A stretch of 64,000 nt of DNA from Limnomonas spitsbergensis (taxonomy: Eukaryota; Chlorophyta; Chlorophyceae; Chlamydomonadales): contig JAYJMM010000066.1 in assembly GCA_037349105.1 (NCBI GenBank), forward strand, positions 1,178,001 through 1,242,000. Reading direction: 5' to 3'. Positions 58,116 through 64,000 of this stretch are shown piece after piece. The notes beneath the pieces are model-generated. The model was given only the letters and a program-made list of their open reading frames with translations, was not told the DNA's origin and did no database searches. How positions within the stretch are numbered: the stretch's first letter is position 1; every line of letters begins with the position of its first letter. A program made the position numbers and the translations under genes.

Positions 58116-58716
58116 CTGATATGAAGGCTGACAAGCAGGGGGACCCCAGCCTGCTGACAAGTCGTCGCAGGTTTGTTTTCATACCGTGACGTCATATTGC
58201 ACGTCCATAACAAGTTGAGACATGGGCGTGGGACGAGAACGCCAGTTCAAGGCGCAGCGACATGCTTAAGTCTAGTTGTCAGAGCGGCATGCCTATGATT
58301 ATCTGAAATCTTGATGTTTGTGGCCTTGGCTTGGCACGTATGTGAACCTTCGTTACCTCAGTGGGCCTTAAGATGCATGTGACTGAAACAAGTGCATGCA
58401 GCTATGGCCACATCCCATGTCAAACAGATATTTTTCATGACCTCAAAATACGGTAGTCCCAACTACTATGAAACAAAGCTTGCCTCCCCATGCAAGGCAT
58501 GCTCCTCCTCCAAAAAAAAATCATGGTTGCGGCCGGAAAGCCGCTGGGTTGTTACGTTGCATGCCAGGGTCCGGCAGGTAGCATGGACTAGGAGTGACAC
58601 CAAACATAGGAGTGCGTAAAAGCCACATCAGGGTGGACAAGAGAGACATAACTGGACACAAGAGCCGGCGCAACAAAAGCCGCAGCCGTAGCGATGCGAG
58701 CCAGCAAGATCAGTGC

Positions 58717-59099
58717 CAAGCGGGCTCAAGAAAGCGGCCTCCCCAAAACGGCCTCCCAAAGCGGCCTCCCAAAGCATACTCCCAAAAGCGGCATCCGAAA
58801 GCGGCCTGGCCCAAGAGCGGCCTCGTGAAAGCAGCCTCCCAAAGCGGCCTCCCAAATCAACCTCCCGAGAGAAGGCTCCCAAAGCGGGCTCCCAAAGCGG
58901 CCTCCCAAAGCGGCCTTCCGAAGCATGCTCTTAAAAACGGCATCCGAAAGTTGCCTTCCGCAGTAGCCTCCCAAAGTGGCCCCCAAAGTGGCCTCCCTAA
59001 AGCGGCCTCACATAACGGCCTCCCAAAGCAGCACCCACAGCGGCCTCTTCAAACCGGCCTCACACAGCGGCCGCCCGAATGCAGCATCTTTAAGCGGCG
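58717..59099 (+). repeat. 13-bp degenerate minisatellite
   Basis: About 28 imperfect copies of AAAGCGGCCTCCC, with 12- to 14-bp variants (AAAGCGGCATCCG, AAAGCAGCCTCCC, ACAGCGGCCGCCC). Because 13 is not a multiple of three, the reading frame rotates with a 39-bp period. This gives long open frames on both strands (plus 58594-59208, 204 residues; minus 58628-58882 and 58726-58986). I attribute these to the repeat and not to a gene. The block is GC-rich compared with its surroundings. Confidence 0.85.
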
Positions 59100-59649
59100 A
59101 CCACGTGGAGGACGCGATGCATACTTGTTTTCAAAGCCCAGCGTGATTAATGAACTTGGGGAGCGGGGATGGGCACATCTTCCCAACGGTGATGGAGACT
59201 TTTTTTAGTTGCACCGCCGGGGTAGGCTTGGTTGGGATGCCCTGACCTTTGTGGAAGATGTGGTAGATCTCTTTGAGGCATAGACATTTTCAGAGGTTGG
59301 AACTTTCTTTGTATTTTTGCAGCCTTAATTGTTCTGTCCCTTAAATTTACTACCACTTATCCTGCTTTCTTTGTCCCGCCCGGCCCTTGAGGTTTTTAGT
59401 TAGGCGCCCCCAAACATGTCACTGCCTGGAAATAATGTTGTCACTGTATGGAAATAAACCGGTCACTCGTGTTAAACCCCCTGCTTGTCCAGAGGCTGAA
59501 AACGCACTACGACTACATTTTTTGGGTGTACACTCCGCCCTCATGCACTCCTGTCAGCCAGACACCTTCGCCAACACGCCCCTCAAGGCCAACTTCAAGA
59601 AGCACTACGTGGCATGGACAGTTCAGGAGTTGTCTCAGCAGATGCGAGC
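59100..59649 (+). other. Possible decayed coding fragments, unidentified
   Basis: No intact gene. Two short plus-strand stretches look coding-like. At 59209-59283, following a TTTTTTTAG acceptor-like site, a frame reads into GWDALTFVEDVVDLFEA and then a stop. At 59520-59650 a frame contains NTPLKANFKKHYVAWTVQEL. They are in different contexts and I recognise no family. They could be remnants of a transposable-element gene or exons of an undetected gene. Confidence 0.2.
59417..59457 (+). repeat. 22-bp direct repeat doublet
   Basis: TGTCACTGCCTGGAAATAA at 59417-59435 is repeated as TGTCACTGTATGGAAATAA at 59439-59457, two mismatches in 19 bases and a 22-bp step. Too short to assign a function. 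Confidence 0.7.
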
Positions 59650-60022
59650 ATGTCTGTCATGTGTTCTTATTTCGATCTCAGCTGATGGTCTTCTGGTTTC
59701 CCTCACCTGTCCACCCCTTTGATTTCGATCTCTGTTCTGACATGTGCTCTTATTTCGATCGCAGCTGATGGTCTTCTAGTTTCACTCTCTCACCTGACCA
59801 GCCCTCTGATTTCAATCTCTGTTCTGACTCGTGTTCTTATTTCTATCTCAGCTGATGGTCTACTGGTTTCGCTCTTTCACCTGTCCAGCCCTCTGATTTC
59901 GATCTCTGTCCTGACATGTGTTCTTATTTCGATCTCAGTTGATGGTCTTCTGGTTTCGCTCTCTCATCTATCCAGCCCTCTGTTTTCGATCTATGTTCTG
60001 ACATGTGTTCTCATTCTCTTCT
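59650..60022 (+). repeat. 87-bp tandem repeat, about four copies
   Basis: The motif GCTGATGGTC recurs at 59681, 59764, 59851 and 59938 (the last as GTTGATGGTC), steps of 83, 87 and 87 bp. Each unit runs through TTCTGGTTTCGCTCTCTCAC, CTGTCCAGCCCTCTGATTTC and GATCTCTGTTCTGACATGTG. Since 87 is 29 codons, one plus-strand frame stays open (59719-60024) and encodes a hydrophobic 29-residue repeat (ISADGLLVSLSHLSSPLISI type). There is no signal of a functional gene: the frame is a by-product of a period divisible by three. The repeat lies just past the 3' end of the minus-strand protease gene. Confidence 0.85.
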
Positions 60023-60158
60023 GATCTGCTCCCTTCAGGCGTCCCATCTGTTGAGTTTTAACTTCATAAAAATCAAGTTGTGAAAGCCCTTTCGATAGCC
60101 AAATAACGCAAGCCTCAGCCCAGAAATATCCCTCAACTGACAACAACATGACTAGGTC

Positions 60159-62587
60159 TCACACAGGAATCTTACAACACACTAGTTGTGTTAGAATTTC
60201 TCGCCGGATCCGGTTGATATCGCGCTGGCCGAAGTTGAAGGTCGTTGAGCCCGTGCCAAGCAAAGCAGCGAACCTAGTGGGTACAAACGCACAAATGTTT
60301 CTAGATATTCACAATTTGCAATATTAACGCAACGACTTAGTTCAATATCATACACGACAAAATGCTAATTTGGCTGACTACATGAGCTGATGCTTGCTCG
60401 CATGAATAGCATGAACCGACCTCTCATCTCCATGCCTAGCTCTCTAGATGCATGAACTGCCCTATTTGTGCCATTATCATGCCGAAGGCCCAGTTAATAT
60501 GTACAAAAATACGTTGTGGTCAGAATTAACTCACTTTAAGCAGAAGACCCCACAATCCACTCCATTGGTTTGCCGTGGGACCTTCGGGAAGTTTCGTTGC
60601 CACTTCGACGTGTCAACCACCTCGCCACCTTTTGTCTTGTGTTCCTCCTTCATCCACCTTGCCAAGCTTTCCAATACTTCCTTGTCCCGCGATGAAGGCT
60701 TGCCAGAAAGCTGTCATCAACAAATCATGCAACACATTCAATGCTTTAGTAATAATTTAACCCATTCAAATAATCGAGCATTCAGGTTGCAAGTACATAT
60801 ATTTGTGTAATTTGTGTGCATGAGGGCGAATCTGCAAACCCTGAACCTGTCATTCCTAACCTGCAAACCCTGAATCTGCAAACCCTGAACCTGCAAACCC
60901 TGAACCTGAAAACCCTAAACCTGGAAACCCTGAACCTGCAAACCCTGAACCTGCAAACCCTGAACCTGCAAACCCTGAACCTGCAAACCCTGAACCTGCA
61001 AACCCTGAACCTGCAAACCCTGCACCTGCAAAACCTGAACCTGCAAACCCTGAACCTGCAAACCCTGAACCTGCAAACCCTGAACCTGTCAACCCTGAAC
61101 CTGCAAACCCTGAACATGCAAACCCTGAACTTGCAAATCTTGAACCGGTTAACCCTGAACCTGTCAACCCTGAACCTGCAAACCCTGAACCTGCAAACCC
61201 TGAACATGCAAACCCTGAACTTGCATGAGGGCGGACCCAACATAGACATGCGGTAAACAAGAGGGTGTACTCACACTCCTGTTTGAGTTGTACAAGGATA
61301 ACGTCTCTTGTTTCTGGTCTATCTCTGCCACCGTCCAATGGGTTTGGGAGTTGTTGATAAAGAAAACGAGCTTCTCAACCTTGAGAATGTCTAATTCCAC
61401 CTGCAAAAAAATAGTCACATTCAATCAAGTAGGATTCATGATGCATGATTGCCAGCACATTGTTGTGTCGAACTTTTTTTAAGTATACATGTTTGCATTG
61501 AACAAGACTAGGAACATGAATGCCCGAAGGCGATGCACTTACATGGCCACCCCTTGCGCGTGCTTCGGGTTTGGTCCAATTTTCCACACTTCCGTACTCG
61601 TAATCGACGTAAGAGGGACAGAGCTTTGTGTAAAAAAAACTTGTGAAGAAAGAGATGATGGCAAGCCCCTTAGAAAGTTGTTGTCTTTCCTGTAAACGTA
61701 ATGGGACTAGTATCAAGGACAGCCAAGACATGTAAGAAAAAAATCCAAAAACAGCCAAGCCAGATAGAATCAAGGACAGCCAAGCCAGCCATGCCAGGCA
61801 GAATCAAGGGCAACCAAGCCAAGCCAAACAGAGTGAAGGTCAACCAAGCCAGCCAAGTCAGTTAAGGAAAATAAACTAACTTGGAGGAGCAGTGCGTACA
61901 AATTCACGATGTCGTCGTTCAGCCAACACTCAGACTCCTTATCTATATCAGCGTCAGGTGGGACCTCTTGAAGCCTCTGCAACGTTTTCCTGGTCAAGTC
62001 ATAGTTCTTATAGCGTATTACCAGCTCTGTCTCAGATTTGTCAAGGAATACCCAGTCCGTGACAGCTTCCTCAATGCTCGCAGAGCTCACGCCAGCATCA
62101 AGCATTAAGCTTGCCGCCTCGTTAAGGTACAAAGGGTCCCCTCGCAGCATAATCTGAATCAAAATCTCCGAAGGGGTGCCATCTTGATTCTGGAGGCGCT
62201 GTGCGATTATTGCCGCCTTTCCCTGTCAAACGCAATGGGGACTCCGGCTTCAAATTTATGTAAGTGCTTGTTTAAATAGTTCCAATTCAATTTCTTGTCA
62301 TGCACGTTAACTAGGTCTTTGACTCCCAGTGGTGCACAGAGGTTACCGTGCCGATAGGAACATGATATGCTTTGCCATAACCCTTGTCAAGTTAAATATC
62401 TTGTCGCATTCCTGAATCTGACATCCTACTAGAATACAGTTGGCAATATAAAAACATAGTGTATGTCATATAATACCTGCTGATTCTCCACGATTGGGCT
62501 GTCCAAAATCTCAATTGCTGACCGGGTGTTTAACCTCACTCCCGGCCAAGCGTAACTTCCATCGGAATAACTGGTAATGACCACGTC
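60159..62587 (-). CDS. Ulp1/SENP-like (C48) cysteine protease, six exons found
   Basis: Predicted SUMO- or ubiquitin-like-modifier protease of the C48 (Ulp1) family. I assembled exons on the minus strand: 62587-62477, 62222-61881, 61689-61543, 61400-61275, 60710-60535 and 60273-60159. Introns all start with GT (GTATTA, GTTAGT, GTAAGT, GTGAGT, GTGAGT) and end in AG; phases are 0 except the last (2). The joined frame has 338 residues and ends in TGA. The C-terminal half shows the family signature in order: CWLNDDIVNLYALLLQ (W at about 137), FFYTKLCPSY, VFFINNSQTHWTVAEIDQ (His 221, Asp 228), then PRQTNGVDCGVFCLK (Gln 289, Cys 295, the Qx5C spacing). The complete His/Asp/Gln/Cys set suggests an active enzyme. 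The first exon has no start codon and follows an in-frame TAG that overlaps its acceptor, so a 5' exon is missing, possibly the methyltransferase exon upstream. The N-terminal 130 residues match nothing I can name. Confidence 0.9.
60711..61274 (-). other. Intron 5 of the protease gene, carries a minisatellite
   Basis: This 564-bp intron separates the His/Asp exon from the Cys exon. Donor GTGAGT is at 61274-61269 and acceptor ACAG at 60714-60711. About 390 bp of it is the 15-bp repeat listed separately. Splicing across it joins SLYNSNRS to LSGKPSSRDKEVLESL in frame (phase 0), which restores the normal Ulp1 order. Confidence 0.85.
60832..61224 (+). repeat. 15-bp telomere-like minisatellite inside an intron
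   Basis: About 26 copies of CTGCAAACCCTGAAC (coding strand GGTTTGCAGGTTCAG). One copy reads AAAACCCTAAACCTGG, which contains the plant-type telomere unit CCCTAAA. The unit can be read as two diverged telomere-like words, TTCAGGG and TTTGCAGG. Because 15 is a multiple of three, long open frames appear on both strands (plus 60816-61256; minus 60782-61249 and 60856-61338). They are repeat by-products inside an intron. The block is bounded by a 12-bp direct repeat, TGCATGAGGGCG, at 60817-60828 and 61222-61233. Confidence 0.9.
61705..61862 (+). repeat. Short CAAGCCAGC minisatellite in intron 3
   Basis: Irregular copies of ACAGCCAAGCCAG, AACCAAGCCAAGCCA and GTCAACCAAGCCAGC occupy most of the 191-bp intron 61690-61880 of the protease gene. 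On the coding strand this gives GCTGGCTTGGTTGACC-type sequence. The reading frame runs on through it for a while (LAGLVDLHSVWLGLVALDSA), but the flanking donor GTTAGT and acceptor TTACAG, and the perfect join ALLLQ|ERQQL, show that it is intronic. Confidence 0.75.
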
Positions 62588-62714
62588 CTACATCACATTC
62601 AGGTGCGCACTCATATGTTGAATCCATCAAATTCAGATCATTCATCCATCATGTTTGTTTCAGTTGCGTGGTCCATATCTAAAATAATCTCAATGGACAT
62701 GCAAACACAAATGT

Positions 62715-63491
62715 TCAATGTTGCCTACGTTTGTCAGCCTCGCTCTTTTGCTTCTTCAATATGGCCTTCACATCTTTGCTGTTAAACACAGGCAAGGATG
62801 GCAAACCCAAGACCTTTGTATAACACAGAGGAGGGGGATAGGGTTTAGCGAAAGTGTAAGCCTGAAGCCTCTCGTTGCGCCCCCCTGACATCTTGACCGT
62901 AATGGGCGAGCCCACCATGCGGACAGAGCCGAATCTGCGGGCCGCCATAGCGGCTTCCATCTGCTCGCTCAAAGGCACAGAACTATTGACATCTACCCAG
63001 CGAAAATGCTGAACAATCGTAAGAATCCTCGCTGTCCTCGACTTTTGGAAGATGTTGCCCACAGCTAGCTCATCAGCACCGTTGAAACCTTGCCAACAGG
63101 CAAGGATGTGCGTCGCCGGCTCAATGCTGGAGATGTTGCTGACACTTTCACAAATGGTGATCGGTAGCTTGCTTTGTGGTAGAAAAGCCTCGACAACGTC
63201 ATCCTTTTGTGCCGCACGCATCTTTTTCATGGTCATACTGATCAAAGACTCTGCCTTTTGGCACTTCAAAGGGTCATACTCAACACCGTATGCAGCCTTG
63301 ACTCCTTTGCCTGTAGCATGCATCAAAAAACGGCTCAAGCCTGACCCAATGTCCAAGACCGTGCTGTCGATGTCAAACATGGTGAGCCGACTCCATTGCA
63401 TTAAAATGTCTGTAGTCCCGGCTAGGGTCAGGGTGCCGTAGGTGCCGCCATACCCATTGCCACCACCGAGTAAGTCTTCACATACACTCAT
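62715..63491 (-). CDS. DOT1-like SAM-dependent methyltransferase
   Basis: 258 residues from ATG, Rossmann-fold class I methyltransferase. Visible motifs: YGTLT at residues 18-22 (position of the DOT1 YGE motif), VLDIGSGLSRFLMHA at 45-59 (SAM-binding motif I), YGVEYD at 68-73 with the acidic residue that normally binds the ribose, and THILACWQGF at 127-136 (motif IV position). This order resembles DOT1-type histone lysine methyltransferases, but the substrate cannot be inferred. The C-terminus is basic (AILKKQKSEADKRRQ). The frame stays open 33 bp upstream of the ATG to an AG at 63526-63525, adding KSALQSALFNT, so an upstream exon is likely. A donor GTGAAG at 62771-62766, in phase 0, would cut the last 18 residues and join the exon to the protease downstream. 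Without it the gene ends at 62715 and the protease is separate. Confidence 0.8.
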   Translation of the reverse strand: MSVCEDLLGGGNGYGGTYGTLTLAGTTDILMQWSRLTMFDIDSTVLDIGSGLSRFLMHATGKGVKAAYGVEYDPLKCQKAESLISMTMKKMRAAQKDDVVEAFLPQSKLPITICESVSNISSIEPATHILACWQGFNGADELAVGNIFQKSRTARILTIVQHFRWVDVNSSVPLSEQMEAAMAARRFGSVRMVGSPITVKMSGGRNERLQAYTFAKPYPPPLCYTKVLGLPSLPVFNSKDVKAILKKQKSEADKRRQH

Positions 63492-63524
63492 GGTGTTGAA
63501 TAGTGCTGATTGAAGTGCACTTTT

Positions 63525-63709
63525 CTACGCACACAGAAATAAAATGGCCTTGTTATGAGAGACCAATGCTTCATGACATGCCAGGATAAACAATTCAAAT
63601 AACTCAATTAACGACCATTAAGATCCGATATAAAAGGCAAGGTGTAGGTAGGCGCACATCTTCATCAAAATATCGAATAGTAACTTCCTATGAGAGACCA
63701 ATATCACAA
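63525..63709. other. 185-bp gap between coding segments, with a 14-bp direct repeat
   Basis: Lies between the methyltransferase exon and the stop codon of the upstream coding segment, and may be intron or intergenic. TATGAGAGACCAAT occurs at 63554-63567 and again at 63689-63702, a 135-bp step. On the minus strand a TTTTATATC sequence near 63636 is a weak TATA-like candidate. No other signal is seen. Confidence 0.5.
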
Positions 63710-64000
63710 TCAGTCTTTTCTATGAGCTTCACTAGCCTCTTTCATTTGAAACGACCTCCATTTCCTTGTGTATTTACGGATACCATCAATGGTTTTGCCA
63801 TGATCGTGCATTCCTTCCTGAACACTCTTTAACATGTTATTTGGCTTGTGAGATCTTGCAACAATCGATCCTTTTGCAATCTCCAGAAGATTTGTTGCAT
63901 CCTTGGGTGGAATTGCTTTGCAAAGATTAACCTGCATGGTAGTAAACCATGTGTTATTATCTTTTCGTACAAAACTCGTAAACCGGTATATCGGCAACGT
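63710..64000 (-). CDS. Partial coding segment, unknown, cut by window edge
   Basis: The frame is open from the right edge to a TGA at 63710 (96 residues visible). The composition is protein-like and basic at the end: FTSFVRKDNNTWFTTMQVNL near the start, then IPPKDATNLLEIAKGSIVAR, then GIRKYTRKWRSFQMKEAS. I recognise no family. A CAG at 63934-63932 could be an acceptor (GTT AAT CTT would then start an exon), but the frame is open on both sides of it. It could be the end of an upstream neighbour or an upstream exon of the methyltransferase gene. I found no donor in phase 0 that would make the second option convincing. Confidence 0.45.
   Translation of the reverse strand, partial: TLPIYRFTSFVRKDNNTWFTTMQVNLCKAIPPKDATNLLEIAKGSIVARSHKPNNMLKSVQEGMHDHGKTIDGIRKYTRKWRSFQMKEASEAHRKD

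Larger units (their letters stand above)
57539..58716. other. Right flank of the satellite: no recognisable gene
   Basis: Unique-looking DNA with normal base composition starts directly after the array. Small open frames exist on the plus strand (57547-57765, 72 residues; 57951-58115, 54 residues; 58392-58619, 75 residues), but none has a domain, repeat or splice context I can recognise. A perfect inverted repeat lies at 57709-57729. A short stretch at 57761-57790 (TGTAATTTAAT, then AGTAAAT, then CAGGATATGG) resembles pieces of satellite monomers and may be a decayed edge. Confidence 0.6.

Noticed and set aside
58594..59208. Plus-strand 204-residue Pro/Lys-rich protein
   Set aside because: Most of it is the 13-bp minisatellite read in rotating frames. 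Both strands are open, and no flanking domain was recognised.
60448..60810. Plus-strand open frame of 120 codons
   Set aside because: It is antisense to the exon that carries the protease cysteine (60535-60710), which has clear family motifs and splice sites.
60832..61224. True telomere or chromosome end
   Set aside because: The unit is a 15-mer that only resembles telomere repeats, and it is bounded on both sides by gene sequence.
60782..61338. Repetitive proteins of 146-160 residues on both strands
   Set aside because: By-products of a 15-bp repeat (divisible by three) inside an intron of the protease gene.
61770..62162. Single-exon gene of 130 residues on the minus strand
   Set aside because: Its last 37 residues are intron 3 read through. 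The true exon runs 62222-61881 and ends at a GTTAGT donor.
63052..63441. Plus-strand open frame of 129 codons
   Set aside because: Antisense shadow of the methyltransferase, which has recognisable SAM-binding motifs.
57539..64000. tRNA, rRNA or other structured RNA genes
   Set aside because: I looked for tRNA-like arms, B-box sequences and rRNA-like stretches and found none I could support.

Overview
The window is eukaryotic nuclear DNA in two parts. Positions 1-57538 are one uninterrupted satellite array, all in one orientation and running off the left edge. Its monomer is about 23 bp (some units 22 bp), so the visible part holds roughly 2,500 monomers. The monomers are ordered, not random. 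One variant (unit core TAATAAAGGC) recurs at 251 bp (11 units) or 342 bp (15 units), and on top of this sit much larger tandem and nested duplications with offsets of 160, 844, 1528, 2144, 2281, 3421, 4881, 5223 and 6659 bp, most of them close to multiples of 22.8 bp. I see no gene, transposon or foreign insertion inside the array. The many short minus-strand open frames in it are translations of the repeat.

The array stops abruptly at about 57538, in the middle of a monomer. The next 2.6 kb (57539-60150) has ordinary base composition, no gene I can name, and three local repeats: a 13-bp minisatellite (58717-59099), a 22-bp doublet (59417-59457) and an 87-bp repeat (59650-60022). There are also short coding-like fragments of unknown origin.

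From 60159 to the right edge the minus strand carries intron-containing genes. I could assemble six exons of a Ulp1/SENP-type (C48) cysteine protease with a complete catalytic set: His in THWT, Asp in EIDQ, Gln in RQTNG and Cys in VDCGVF. All junctions are GT-AG and keep the frame. Two of its introns contain minisatellites, one of them a telomere-like 15-bp repeat. Immediately upstream on the same strand is a DOT1-like class I SAM-dependent methyltransferase exon (62715-63491, with an in-frame extension to 63524). A phase-compatible donor inside its last codons would fuse it to the protease (589 residues in all), so this may be one methyltransferase-SUMO/ubiquitin-like-protease gene or two adjacent genes. 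A third minus-strand coding segment (63710-64000) is cut by the window edge.

Organism: spliced genes with GT-AG introns, mid GC content in the flank, degenerate TTTAGGG-like repeats and a Ulp1 gene fit a plant or green-alga-type nuclear genome, but the sequence does not prove this. A Ulp1 plus methyltransferase pair beside satellite DNA could be a host gene or cargo of a large DNA transposon. I see no transposase in the window.
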